The translations under genes were made by a program, and so were the position numbers. From the NCBI RefSeq assembly GCF_016406125.1, contig NZ_CP066339.1, positions 4,898,001 through 4,962,000 on the forward strand: a DNA stretch of 64,000 nt. Reading direction: 5' to 3'. Under the pieces are notes generated by a model. That model was given only the letters and a program-made list of their open reading frames with translations, did no database searches and was not told where the DNA came from. Every line of letters begins with the position of its first letter. Position 1 is the first letter of the stretch. The DNA is from Alicyclobacillus sp. SO9 (GTDB taxonomy: Bacteria > Bacillota > Bacilli > Alicyclobacillales > Alicyclobacillaceae). Shown piece after piece: positions 1 to 8,752 of this stretch.

Positions 1-101
1 GCTTGAGTCTGATTTTGGCTCTGATGTTGATGGGATGTACCACAACCGTAAAAGAACACCGTCCCCAATAGCAGGGCTGGAATATAAAGCTTTTGGTGCA
101 T
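1..101 (-). CDS. Lipoprotein, N-terminal part only (runs off window start)
   Basis: Only the first 33 codons lie in the window. An ATG at 101-99 (minus) is preceded by GGAGGG (110-115) with 8 nt spacing. The translation begins MHQKLYIPALLLGTVFFYGC, which has a basic n-region, a hydrophobic core and a lipobox-like FYGC with Cys20. The mature part starts with a His/Gln/Ser-rich spacer. This is a classical Sec lipoprotein signal, so the product should be anchored to the outer face of the membrane. The function cannot be read from this fragment. It is transcribed away from the thiamin operon. Confidence 0.7.
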   Translation of the reverse strand, partial: MHQKLYIPALLLGTVFFYGCGTSHQHQSQNQTQ

Positions 102-636
102 GTTTTAAACCCTCCAATAAAGAATGACAAAATCCACTGTGCACTAGACCTCAGGCAAACTCACAAACTTAGAGCAACTGGCGACACTTCTCGATGCCGT
201 ACTGTACGTATTGATAACGACAACCAGACGGAATGTCGTGAGGAAACAGCATGAAGATACGCCGACACTCAGTTAGCAGCATGTCTACCAACCGATATCG
301 CGTACCGCTTTTTAGTTTCGTTTACGGAACATATTTTATTCAGGCATAGCCAATGGAATACTCAAGAATAATCGTAACACATTATCCTTGGAGGCTGTTG
401 GTGAACAAACAGGCGTTTACTGGAAACCTGCCCATCACTTTGGCGTGTAGACTTCAGTCTTGGCGCTGTGTATCCAATGAAATAGAACGCTCTGAGCGGG
501 AATATGCCTTCGCCCTTCTTCGTACCGTCGTCTAAAGGTTCTCGAATCCACTCATCCGAAACGACAGCATGTTCCACTCAAGGACTTGATCCGCGACGGG
601 ATCCCGCAGTCATTACGAGATCCCCTTTAGACAAAT
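102..636. other. Intergenic region downstream of thiE
   Basis: About 535 bases between the lipoprotein start and the thiE stop. Apart from the lipoprotein ribosome-binding site near 110-115 I see no convincing gene. A 32-codon ORF at 251-349 (+) has a GAGGA site but no coding character I can support. No clear rho-independent terminator for the thi operon was found. Confidence 0.5.
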
Positions 637-1359
637 TTACAATTGAGACTTTTGCGTCTCCACCTCGTGCTGATGCGATTTCCATTCATCAACCAGTTTA
701 CGGGCTTCCAACTTTGGATCATCAGCCTCTGACACTGCAGTCACCACGAAAAAACCATTGACGCCGGTCTTGGCAAGCTCTGAGATATCAGCGAGTTTAA
801 CACCGCCGCCGATGACAACAGGAATTGGACTGATTCTAGCCAGCTCGGCAATTTCGTCAAAGCTCCTGGTAACCACTTTCCCGTCTATATCAAGTCCACA
901 GTCCGGTTTGGTTTTTGTTTCATGCAACGGCCCCGCCCCAAAGTAATCCACGTGAGTTACATCCGCCGTTTTGATATACTCAAGCAATTCATGGGTTCTG
1001 GCTGACAACCCGACGATAGCATCTGCTCCTAAGTACTCCCGACACACTTCGACCGGAATGTCTGTTTGCCCGACATGAATGCCGTCCACTTTTATTCCGC
1101 TACTTCTGGCGGCAAGAACCACATCAAGTCTGTCATCCACAAGCAGCGTGACTTCGTCCGACTTGCCAGTTTGCGCAATGACGTCGGCAACCTCACGGGT
1201 TAGCTCTATCAGTTCCCGTGCTGAGGCTGTTTTTGATCGGATTTGCACACATGTAAACCCGGCCTCAATGGCATCGCTGACAATCGGTGCAACTGGACGC
1301 CCCTTTGTATTCTCGGGCCCCACGACAAAGTAGGCAGAAATATCAAGGCGCTTCCTCAT
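637..1359 (-). CDS. thiE: Thiamine phosphate synthase ThiE
   Basis: Joins hydroxymethylpyrimidine diphosphate and thiazole phosphate to make thiamin phosphate in the cytoplasm. The 240-residue TIM-barrel protein shows the family's substrate residues: QIRSK (39-43), VDDR (74-77), HVGQTD (95-100), the GPLHETKTK loop (143-151) and the phosphate-binding IGGGV (183-187). It is about 20 residues longer than usual because of a charged C-terminal tail (about 222-240). AGGAGGG lies 10 nt before the ATG. It is the last gene of tenA-thiM-thiE, 42 nt behind thiM, and should be controlled by the TPP riboswitch upstream of tenA. Confidence 0.93.
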   Translation of the reverse strand: MRKRLDISAYFVVGPENTKGRPVAPIVSDAIEAGFTCVQIRSKTASARELIELTREVADVIAQTGKSDEVTLLVDDRLDVVLAARSSGIKVDGIHVGQTDIPVEVCREYLGADAIVGLSARTHELLEYIKTADVTHVDYFGAGPLHETKTKPDCGLDIDGKVVTRSFDEIAELARISPIPVVIGGGVKLADISELAKTGVNGFFVVTAVSEADDPKLEARKLVDEWKSHQHEVETQKSQL

Positions 1360-1401
1360 CTTGATTTGACCCTCCTAAACTCCCTTAATTTTCGAAACTC
1401 C

Positions 1402-2241
1402 CTAGACTTCTTCAATTTCCAAAGGATTCTCGGCAATCTCCTCTGCAGCGGCTTTATATAGTTCATCAAGGAATGCTATTTGAAAACTCGCCGGAGCGTT
1501 CGCCTTACATTCAGCTCGGCTCGCTGCAAGGTTATACACCGCAGTACCTGTAAGTGCCGCAATAAAAGGCGAGGCAACAGTTGCATAGACAGCGACGACT
1601 CCGCCCAATGAACAGCCCGCACCAGTAATCTTCTCCATAAAGTGAGAGCCTCCCAGAGAGAACGCCACTATGGAACCATCTGTGACTAAGTCTGTTTCTC
1701 CGGATACAGCCACAGCCCCACCTGTCCATTTTGCTAGTGCCACAGCCGCTGTTTTCGCTGTACTCACTGAATCTGTGGAATCGACGCCGCGAACATTAGA
1801 CTCTTTCCCCCCGTCTAATCCCCATAGACCAGCAAGCGCAATGATTTCTGACGCATTGCCTCTGATGACACTTGGCTTGTAAGATTGAAACTGTTGCAGC
1901 AGCTTTGTTCTGAGTGAGCCGATGCCTATGGCAACCGGATCGAGCACCCATGGTTTCTCAGAATTGTACAAAGCTTTGGCTGTACGAGGCAGAGTCTCTT
2001 CATAAATGGGAAACAGAGTCCCTACGTTAATGTAAGTAGCCCCTCCAGCATTTGCCAGAAGTTCACCTTCATCAGGCAAATAAACCATAGCGGCGGACCC
2101 TCCGACGGCAAGTTGTGCATTGGCTACAAAATTAATTGTGACAGTGTTTGTTATGGACCCCGTCATGGGATTTGTCCGGCGTACAGTCTCAACGGCTTGA
2201 ATTATCTGGCTTTTGATATTGTCCTTATTGACGGCTGCCAT
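1402..2241 (-). CDS. thiM: Hydroxyethylthiazole kinase ThiM
   Basis: Phosphorylates salvaged 4-methyl-5-hydroxyethylthiazole so that ThiE can use it. The 279-residue ribokinase-fold protein has the ThiM signatures DPVAIG (101-106), RGNASE (127-132), GETD (181-184) and TGAGCSLGG (206-214), the last including the conserved active-site-loop Cys210. The length is normal for the family. GGAGG stands 9 nt before the ATG. It lies between tenA and thiE in one minus-strand operon; the 137 nt gap to tenA holds no ORF. With tenA and thiE present but no thiC or thiG here, the operon is a salvage module. Confidence 0.94.
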   Translation of the reverse strand: MAAVNKDNIKSQIIQAVETVRRTNPMTGSITNTVTINFVANAQLAVGGSAAMVYLPDEGELLANAGGATYINVGTLFPIYEETLPRTAKALYNSEKPWVLDPVAIGIGSLRTKLLQQFQSYKPSVIRGNASEIIALAGLWGLDGGKESNVRGVDSTDSVSTAKTAAVALAKWTGGAVAVSGETDLVTDGSIVAFSLGGSHFMEKITGAGCSLGGVVAVYATVASPFIAALTGTAVYNLAASRAECKANAPASFQIAFLDELYKAAAEEIAENPLEIEEV

Positions 2242-2378
2242 GTTTAACTTCCTCCCAAAATACTAGTTTTAAAAAGGCGCCAGCAAGATATCTATCCAAC
2301 TAACACCACAACTGCCGATGCGATAAACAAACAGATACGCACTCAGATAAATAAAGAGTGAGTCATTTCTTGCGGCGT

Positions 2379-3068
2379 TTACTGACTTGTCCTTCGAAGC
2401 GCCCAATCTTCAACTTGAAATGCCATATCAAAGAATGCATATTCAAGCCAACAACTCTTCCTATAGGCAGATTGCATCGCACAGAGATACGTCTCATCTG
2501 CTGACTCGGCAAGTTCATCAACTAAGGAAGTTAATACCGACAATCCGGATACCATAGATTCACTGGAATAGAACGTGAGCCACTGGTAGAAAGGATGGTC
2601 TTCGGTTGGACGAATATCCCGCATCATCCGTTGAGCAATATCCACATAGACTTGGTGGCATGGAAGAACCGCGGCAACGATCTCCCCAAGAGTACCTGTC
2701 TGTGCAATAGACAGCAGGTGATTCGAGTAATGATATGCGGTTGGGGCTAATTCAACAGGACGGCGGGTAATTTCCGAATGGACAACACCAGCTGCTGTAC
2801 AGAGGTTTTGATGAGGGATGGTCTCACCTTCCAGGAGAACTCCAATGCGGTTGAAAAACAGACGCAGTTGGTGTGGAGTGCGTGATTTGGCTAAAGCCAG
2901 GCCATAGACTCTACAATACGTATCTAAATACTGCGTGTCCTGTTGTACGTAATGAATTATTGAATTTTGCGGGAGTTTTCCGTCAGCAATCCCCTGCACA
3001 AAGGGGTGTTGATAGATTTCGCGAAAAATGGACTGTTCTTCTTGGCGAAGATAGTTAGAATACGACAT
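2379..3068 (-). CDS. tenA: Aminopyrimidine aminohydrolase TenA
   Basis: TenA removes the amino group from aminomethyl-pyrimidine breakdown products of thiamin, returning hydroxymethylpyrimidine to the pathway. The 229-residue helical protein keeps the family's active-site pattern: Asp44 in QQDTQYLD, Cys137 in VLPCHQVY, and Glu209 in the C-terminal LEYAFFD stretch. It is the first gene of the operon. The start is fixed by GGAGGC at 3076-3081, 7 nt before the ATG. That site can be hidden by an upstream GCCTCC, so translation is probably what the TPP riboswitch controls. Confidence 0.93.
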   Translation of the reverse strand: MSYSNYLRQEEQSIFREIYQHPFVQGIADGKLPQNSIIHYVQQDTQYLDTYCRVYGLALAKSRTPHQLRLFFNRIGVLLEGETIPHQNLCTAAGVVHSEITRRPVELAPTAYHYSNHLLSIAQTGTLGEIVAAVLPCHQVYVDIAQRMMRDIRPTEDHPFYQWLTFYSSESMVSGLSVLTSLVDELAESADETYLCAMQSAYRKSCWLEYAFFDMAFQVEDWALRRTSQ

Positions 3069-3075
3069 AAGAATA

Positions 3076-3096
3076 GCCTCCTTTTGTGGTGGAGGC
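3076..3096 (-). promoter_or_regulatory. Shine-Dalgarno sequestering hairpin of tenA
   Basis: On the minus strand GCCTCC (3096-3091) is followed after 9 nt by GGAGGC (3081-3076), the tenA ribosome-binding site. A perfect 6 bp hairpin would bury the site. It lies between the TPP aptamer and tenA and has no U-run, which fits a translational rather than a transcriptional expression platform. The pairing is seen; the switching role is inferred. Confidence 0.6.
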
Positions 3097-3150
3097 CGCT
3101 TCGGGGAGGTCGAACATCAAAGAAACCCATGACGATCTCTTTGGTGTACG

Positions 3151-3240
3151 CCGCCACTTTCCTCCGCTGGTATTATCCAGGTCAGGTACGAGGGTTCAAG
3201 GATACCTCCTTGTCTCAGCTACTGCTCCCCTAGTGGCTCC
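3151..3240 (-). ncRNA. TPP riboswitch (THI element)
   Basis: Read on the minus strand, the aptamer shows the conserved THI-box blocks. A closing stem pairs GCCACT near 3240 with AGTGGC near 3152-3157. The CTGAGA motif follows (about 3213-3218), then the ACCTG block and the pyrophosphate-binding GGATAATACCAGC (about 3166-3178). It lies 83 nt upstream of tenA in the same direction, as expected for feedback control of thiamin genes by thiamin pyrophosphate. Confidence 0.95.
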
Positions 3241-3306
3241 ATATTCAATAATGTTCAGTCACAATTAATATATCATAGACGACACGTCTGGCATACCATA
3301 GAAAGT

Positions 3307-3334
3307 TTGAGTGAATCCCAAAATAGACTATAGT
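3307..3334 (+). promoter_or_regulatory. Possible sigma-A promoter of hen1-pnkp
   Basis: TTGAGT (3307-3312), a 16 nt spacer, then TATAGT (3329-3334), ending about 30 nt before hen1. Each hexamer differs from consensus at one or two positions. It is the best candidate in the 126 bp between the riboswitch and hen1, but unproven. Confidence 0.35.
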
Positions 3335-3366
3335 GGTGATAATACGTTGTATGAAAGGGACATCTC

Positions 3367-4713
3367 ATGCAAATCACTTTTAGCATTCAAGGTGAGAAAG
3401 CCGACCTCGTATCCTACTTTTTTGGGAAACATCCTGACCATCCTTATCATCGGGATACAGAATTTGGAATCGTTGAATTTAAATTCATTGAATATACCGA
3501 TGCGTTTGTAAAAGGCTTTGTTGCTTTTCATGCCAATGGACTGGCGATGACACAAGACAGCGGCTATAGAGGGCTGGAGCAATACATTACCGACAGGGAG
3601 TTTTCTCTGTCCACCATTTTTCTCACCAGCATTCGCAACAGTATTGGCCATGTGCTGAGTCCGGACTACGATAACATCGACAGGCTCTATAACGTCACTC
3701 TCGAATTTGGCCCCGTATCCACCAAGTTGTCGGACGAAACGGTGCAGGAACTTCTGACCCCCCTTGGATATGAAGTTTCTATTGAGCACATTCAATCACA
3801 TTACGGATTTGTGTCAGACAGCGGTCAAGTCATGGCCATGACCCTTACCAAGGAAACGGACATTGTCTCTGTCTTCAGGCACCTGTATGTCTTAATTCCT
3901 GTCATGGACAACTACAAGCACCACCGCATTGCAACGAATGAAGTAGAAAAACTCGTCCGGTATGGCAGCGGATGGCTTGAAAGCCACCCTTTGCTTGACT
4001 TTATCCTGAAACGATATCTGCGTTATAAGGCCAATCTCATTGAAAGCACAGTTCAGCAACTTGGGGTGCCTGCCGCACAGCAAGGGACAGATTCGGCGCT
4101 CAAATCAGCCTTAAACGACCTTCGCTATGAAACGTTTTTGCGGGAAATTCAAAAGCTTGGTGTCCAGCAGGTGGTAGATATGGGGGCCGGCGAAGGCAAA
4201 CTGCTTCGCCTGCTTGTGCAAAATCAGAACTTAACCGAAATCATCGCGACCGATCCCGCCGAACAAGCCCTCACCAGCATACACTACCGCCTGGCTGAAT
4301 GGCACAAGGATGGATCTGGCACTGTGCTGGTGGAACCGAAAATCCTGCAAAGCTCCCTCTTCTACCGAGACGAGCGGCTCGTTGACAAGGAGTGCATTCT
4401 CTTGTGTGAAGTCATCGAACACATTGACCGCAGCCGGATAGATGAGACGATGAATCTGTTACTGACCTTTTACCACCCGCGCGTTCTGCTGCTCTCGACG
4501 CCCAACCGGGAGTACAACGAGGTGTATGGGATGGGGAGTGAGTTGAGGCATCGGGATCACCGGTTTGAAATGAGCCGACAGGAATTTCACGATTGGATAA
4601 GGATGCACAGCGAACAATCCGGATACGCCTATGAAATTAAGGGAATTGGAGATATGGACCGTGACTGTGGTCAGCCCACACAAATGGCCGTTCTCATCAG
4701 GGAGGTGAATTGA
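3367..4713 (+). CDS. hen1: 3'-terminal RNA ribose 2'-O-methyltransferase Hen1
   Basis: Bacterial Hen1 methylates the 2'-OH at the 3' end of broken RNA before Pnkp seals it, so the repaired site resists re-cutting by ribotoxins. The 448-residue protein has the bacterial Hen1 N-terminal domain (about 1-240). The methyltransferase follows, with SAM motif DMGAGEGK (271-278), metal-ligand motif EVIEH (Glu348, Glu351, His352), STPN (377-380) and RHRDH (394-398), which supplies the further His ligand. A GAAAGGGA site precedes the ATG. Its stop is one base before the pnkp ATG, so the two are surely co-transcribed and probably translationally coupled. Confidence 0.95.
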   Translation: MQITFSIQGEKADLVSYFFGKHPDHPYHRDTEFGIVEFKFIEYTDAFVKGFVAFHANGLAMTQDSGYRGLEQYITDREFSLSTIFLTSIRNSIGHVLSPDYDNIDRLYNVTLEFGPVSTKLSDETVQELLTPLGYEVSIEHIQSHYGFVSDSGQVMAMTLTKETDIVSVFRHLYVLIPVMDNYKHHRIATNEVEKLVRYGSGWLESHPLLDFILKRYLRYKANLIESTVQQLGVPAAQQGTDSALKSALNDLRYETFLREIQKLGVQQVVDMGAGEGKLLRLLVQNQNLTEIIATDPAEQALTSIHYRLAEWHKDGSGTVLVEPKILQSSLFYRDERLVDKECILLCEVIEHIDRSRIDETMNLLLTFYHPRVLLLSTPNREYNEVYGMGSELRHRDHRFEMSRQEFHDWIRMHSEQSGYAYEIKGIGDMDRDCGQPTQMAVLIREVN

Positions 4714-4714
4714 C

Positions 4715-7525
4715 ATGGAATTGGACTTTCAATATAACGAAATCATCATCTTGTCAGGGCCGTCCAGCACGGGCAAAAGCTACTTTGCCAAGTCACACTT
4801 TACGCCTTCGCAAATCTGCAGCAGCGACGAGTTCAGGCTGGCTATATCCGACGAACCCTTTCAGGCTCAAGCCCCGAGAAGCACTAGGGAAAATGACGGC
4901 GACCCCAACCGCGCCCGAACCACCTCCGCCAAAAGGTTTCAAGCCATGTCACAAGATGCCTTTTGGCTGCTGCACCAAACTGTGGCCATTCGTGCCAAGC
5001 ACGGGCAACTCACGGTTATCGACGCGACCAGCCTGTACCTTGAGGACATCGAATCCTATGTGAAGATAGCTCAAACACAGCATATACCTGTCTCTGTCGT
5101 CGTGTTTAACACACCGCTGGAAACTGCCCTGAAGTATGACGCAACGCGACAGTTCCCACGGGGCGAAAAAAAGCTCAAACAACAGTTTCGCGCAATGAAG
5201 CAGCTTCTAAAACGAAAGCGAGACATGAATCAACTGGGTGTGCGGAACATTTACGTCGTGACAGATGCTGCTCACACCAGCCTGCATATCCAGCCAAACC
5301 GCCTCTATGTAAACCTGGCATCAGGCCTCGACGTGATGGGCGACGGCCACGGCTTGCTGGCATCACGAATTGCCCTAATCAAACAGGCTGGATACGTGCA
5401 GGGAGAAGACGGACTGTACCGTCACCCAGACGGACGGAAACTGGTTTATCTGAACGATGAGACCAGCCGCGGGTCGGAACCTGTCGATGCAAAAAACGTC
5501 GAATACGGGCAGTATCCATCCATTGCGATGATAAACATGATGAAGAAACACGTCGAATCAGGCTTGGCGTATGCTGTCGACTCCAACCATAACTACAAAA
5601 TATGGCGCTGGCTTGAAGGCAGAAAAGTGTCCATGAAACATGGTGACGAAGTGTTTGTGAAAGAGATGGAGGCGTTCGAACAGGAGTACGGAGCAGATAA
5701 GACTGCCGTAGTAAAGAAGGAGTGGGCTCAGTTCTTAAAGTCCTTGCCGTCTCACCTGGTCATTGAGGATGACGGTCATGTTCGTGCTGTGGTTGTCCAC
5801 GCGGGCATTCACGACGACATGATGGGCAAAGAGGATGAGACCGTTCGCGATTTTTGCCGGTTTGGACCGACAGATGGATTGTTGGAGAACGGGAAGCCCA
5901 ACCGTCTCGATTGGACCCAAAACCACCACAACGGTGTGCTGGTTATTTGGGGACATGTCCCTCATCCTGAAGCACAGGTCGTTGGCAACACCATCAACAT
6001 TGACCAAGGCGGCTACTGCGGCCATTACCTGACGATGCTCCGCTACCCGGAGATGGACATCGTCCAGGAAAAGGTTGCACAGAGTTTTGTCCCGGATGAA
6101 GATAATCCAATTTTGCAGTATTACCAAAACCGATTTGATGTACCTTTGATCCAGAAATACAATGAAGGCTTCGAGGTTGCTACCAGGTGGAAGAAACTCC
6201 GTGCTCACCCGGATTACGTAAAGTCTGCTATTGAGACCGTGAGCACACACAGCGCAAGGATCGAAGAAATGTTCTATATACCGCCAACCATGTCTCCCCC
6301 GCCAAAGACGTCTACGTTGGAGGACTATCTGGAACATCCGCAGGAAGCCTTCGATTACTTCGAATCCTTGGGCGTGAAACGCCTTATTGTAGAGAAGAAA
6401 CACATGGGAAGCCGGGCAGTTCTCGCATTGTTCCGCACAGAACAAATTGGGAAACGCTACATCAACCGAGCTACACTGGGGACTATTCTCACTCGCACGA
6501 ACGCTAAGTTTTTCAATGACGAAGATGAGCAGCGGATTGTTCATAAACTGGTTGCGGATTTTGCACCGTACTTCGCTGAAATGAACACGGATGTACTGCT
6601 GCTTGATGCGGAAATACTGCCGTGGAACTTGAAAGCAGCTCATCTCATTGAAAACCAGTACGGCCTTGTTGCAGACGCAGCACTGTATACACGTGAGAAG
6701 CACCTGCAGTCGCTCTCGGAGTTTAAGGAAAAACACCAGTCAGACAGGGCGCCGAACGCAGGGGCTGGTCTGGATGACAGTGGAAGGGACGGAGTGCAGA
6801 GACAGCAGGATCTGCAGGATGGGCCACAGGGCGTGCAGGGATCGCTCGGAGTGCCGAAAGGACCGCAGGGTCCGCAAGGCAGGCAAATTGATGTGGAGAT
6901 TGCTGCCGCTGAGCAAAAACTGGACAACGCCCGCCGGTTTCAACGGGCCTTCACCTACTTCTGTTGGAACCTGGACAAGCCTGACGCCATTCAGATTGCC
7001 CCGTTTCACATACTGGGTTTCGACTCGACGTCACACTTCGACAAGACCCACGAATGGCATATGCAGCAAGCACAGCGGTTGGCAGCTCTGAGTGATCTCG
7101 TCATTGACACGCCATACCGTGTGGTCGAAATGTCGGATGAAAAAGCGAAAGCTGACATAATTGACTGGTGGGCGGAAACCACGTCTGAAGGACACGAAGG
7201 CTTTGTGTTCAAGCCGCTCAATTTTATCGCAACCTCTGCACATCGCGATGGCAATAAGGCTGATGAATTGATTCAACCTGCCATCAAAGTTCGCGGACGT
7301 GAGTATTTGCGTATTATCTATGGCATGGATTATTTGGAGCCGGAAAACCTCGAAAAATTAAAAAAGCGCTCCACCAAGAAGAAAATGCGGAACGCCTTGA
7401 ACGAATTTATGCTGTCTATAGAGAGTGTCGAGCGTTTTTTAAAACTGGACAGAGTGGACAGAATTCACGAGTGTGTCTTAGCGGCGATGGCTTATGAAAG
7501 TGAACCCATGGATCCCCGGCTTTGA
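4715..7525 (+). CDS. pnkp: Polynucleotide kinase-phosphatase-ligase Pnkp (RNA repair)
   Basis: End-healing and sealing enzyme of the Pnkp/Hen1 RNA-repair system. The kinase domain carries P-loop GPSSTGKS (15-22). The phosphatase domain keeps metal ligands Asp210 and His212 (GDGHG), Asp248, Arg252, Asn291, His292, His362, His414 and Asp430, but the usual GNHD block reads DSNHN. The ligase has lysine-nucleophile motif KHMG (Lys562), DAEILPWN (631-638), EGFVFKP and the KVRGREYLRIIYG lid. At 936 residues it is longer than the roughly 850-870 usual for the family. The excess lies in a polar insertion in the kinase (about 48-78) and a collagen-like GPQG-rich insertion in the ligase (about 675-727). 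GGGAGG precedes the ATG. Confidence 0.94.
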   Translation: MELDFQYNEIIILSGPSSTGKSYFAKSHFTPSQICSSDEFRLAISDEPFQAQAPRSTRENDGDPNRARTTSAKRFQAMSQDAFWLLHQTVAIRAKHGQLTVIDATSLYLEDIESYVKIAQTQHIPVSVVVFNTPLETALKYDATRQFPRGEKKLKQQFRAMKQLLKRKRDMNQLGVRNIYVVTDAAHTSLHIQPNRLYVNLASGLDVMGDGHGLLASRIALIKQAGYVQGEDGLYRHPDGRKLVYLNDETSRGSEPVDAKNVEYGQYPSIAMINMMKKHVESGLAYAVDSNHNYKIWRWLEGRKVSMKHGDEVFVKEMEAFEQEYGADKTAVVKKEWAQFLKSLPSHLVIEDDGHVRAVVVHAGIHDDMMGKEDETVRDFCRFGPTDGLLENGKPNRLDWTQNHHNGVLVIWGHVPHPEAQVVGNTINIDQGGYCGHYLTMLRYPEMDIVQEKVAQSFVPDEDNPILQYYQNRFDVPLIQKYNEGFEVATRWKKLRAHPDYVKSAIETVSTHSARIEEMFYIPPTMSPPPKTSTLEDYLEHPQEAFDYFESLGVKRLIVEKKHMGSRAVLALFRTEQIGKRYINRATLGTILTRTNAKFFNDEDEQRIVHKLVADFAPYFAEMNTDVLLLDAEILPWNLKAAHLIENQYGLVADAALYTREKHLQSLSEFKEKHQSDRAPNAGAGLDDSGRDGVQRQQDLQDGPQGVQGSLGVPKGPQGPQGRQIDVEIAAAEQKLDNARRFQRAFTYFCWNLDKPDAIQIAPFHILGFDSTSHFDKTHEWHMQQAQRLAALSDLVIDTPYRVVEMSDEKAKADIIDWWAETTSEGHEGFVFKPLNFIATSAHRDGNKADELIQPAIKVRGREYLRIIYGMDYLEPENLEKLKKRSTKKKMRNALNEFMLSIESVERFLKLDRVDRIHECVLAAMAYESEPMDPRL

Positions 7526-8373
7526 TCTGTCAGTCGACCACTTTTTATGGCAATCCAACCCAGACCCGTTCCGATGGCCATGAGCACTATGGCGATGACG
7601 GCCATCGGCCAGCCCACGTCCTGTGACTGAAACAGTTGTCCTGCATTCAGCTTCACTGCCGCGATGAGTCCAACAGACAGCAGTACAGAAGCCGTCATAC
7701 CCGCGAGAATGACAACCTTGGGAATGAAGAGCAGTTGCAATTCTTTCATTTTATATTCCGATCTCTTTACCACAAGGGCCTGCGCCACGGTCCCGCCGAT
7801 GAGCAGCATTGCGGTTAGTACCAAGTAGCCAATCAAGTAGCTGTACACATGAACTTGTGGGTGCCAAAGCGCAACTGTACCCGTTGCCGCTGCAAATAGC
7901 AGCAAAAACAGGACAGCAACAGAGAACGGCCGCAGCACCTCTTTTTGGCGGTTTACGAAAGCCCTTTTTACTGCCGCGTAAGTGAGCGGAAGGCCAACCC
8001 CGAGAAACACGAAAAACCCGATGCAGCCAACAATGAAATTGCTGTCGTACAGCACATTGAAAGCCGGATACTGTTGTGCGGCAGCTTGGTACGTATTCGT
8101 TGGATCAGGCAGCCGCTGCAACAAACTAAAACCAACACCATAAATCATAAACGCACAGAATGCCAAGACAGTACTGCGCTTCAGCTTCTCCACCATCATG
8201 TTCACTCCGTTTCGTATACTCTCATACTCGTAATTCAAATGCGCGTCCAGCGCTCCGAACAACAGACTGATGGCAGTGCGAACAGTAACATCGTGTTGCA
8301 TCAGAACTTCTGTCACTTCATCCTCATACCGATTGCGCCACTGGCGTGGATAGAGTTTTAGCATCCACATCAT
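7492..8373 (-). CDS. Multi-pass membrane protein paired with PadR
   Basis: A 293-residue protein of unknown function. The N-terminus (LYPRQWRNRYEDEV) and following helix resemble the cytoplasmic start of membrane proteins often encoded after PadR regulators. About six hydrophobic segments follow, for example near 70-90, 115-140, 150-172, 180-200, 220-240 and 250-275. Its ATG overlaps the padR stop (TAATG), so the pair is translationally coupled. The 3' end overlaps the 3' end of pnkp by 34 nt on the opposite strand. No catalytic motif is visible; a transport-associated or stress-membrane role is only a guess from the PadR pairing. Confidence 0.75.
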   Translation of the reverse strand: MMWMLKLYPRQWRNRYEDEVTEVLMQHDVTVRTAISLLFGALDAHLNYEYESIRNGVNMMVEKLKRSTVLAFCAFMIYGVGFSLLQRLPDPTNTYQAAAQQYPAFNVLYDSNFIVGCIGFFVFLGVGLPLTYAAVKRAFVNRQKEVLRPFSVAVLFLLLFAAATGTVALWHPQVHVYSYLIGYLVLTAMLLIGGTVAQALVVKRSEYKMKELQLLFIPKVVILAGMTASVLLSVGLIAAVKLNAGQLFQSQDVGWPMAVIAIVLMAIGTGLGWIAIKSGRLTDQSRGSMGSLS

Positions 8374-8693
8374 TAAAAGCCCTCCAGGATTTGCAAGCGG
8401 GATCGGCCCACCGATGAAACCTGTTCCAAAGTCTCCACCTGTTTTTTCAAGGCCGTTGCGCCATCGCTCGTGATTTCGTAAGGTTTCCTCCGTTCCTCAG
8501 AGTCAAGCGCTCTGATCCATCCCCGCTTTTCCAGCCGGGTGATAGCACCGTACAGTGTCCCCGGTTCCAATTGCGTACCGCTGAATTTTAGAATGTCTTC
8601 CATCATGGCATATCCATGCTTCGGACCGCTTGCCAAACTAGACAGAATTAAAAACGATGTATCTGCAAAGCGACCCAATTCACCCGATTTCAT
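8373..8693 (-). CDS. PadR-family transcriptional regulator
   Basis: A 106-residue winged-helix DNA-binding protein. The PadR core is clear: TSFLILSSLASGPKHGYAMM for the first helices, then LEPGTLYGAITRLEKRGWI for the recognition helix and wing. The short C-terminal helix needed for dimerisation is the minimal PadR-s1 type. I prefer the ATG at 8693, with AGGTGA just upstream, over a GTG three codons earlier. It should repress its own promoter and the membrane protein with which it overlaps. Confidence 0.88.
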   Translation of the reverse strand: MKSGELGRFADTSFLILSSLASGPKHGYAMMEDILKFSGTQLEPGTLYGAITRLEKRGWIRALDSEERRKPYEITSDGATALKKQVETLEQVSSVGRSRLQILEGF

Positions 8694-8752
8694 TCTCTTC
8701 ACCTACCGTCTTGTGTTTGCACTTCCACGTGCTACAGCACCCGCACCGCCAC

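Noticed and set aside
251-349. 32-codon plus-strand ORF with GAGGA before its ATG
   Set aside because: Too short and without a recognisable signal or conservation; the site may be chance.
353-761. Short overlapping ORFs downstream of thiE
   Set aside because: No ribosome-binding sites, low-complexity translations and mutual overlap.
5735-6736. 333-codon ORF antisense to pnkp
   Set aside because: It lies opposite well-conserved pnkp codons, has odd Cys/Arg/Val-rich composition and no start site; an antisense shadow.
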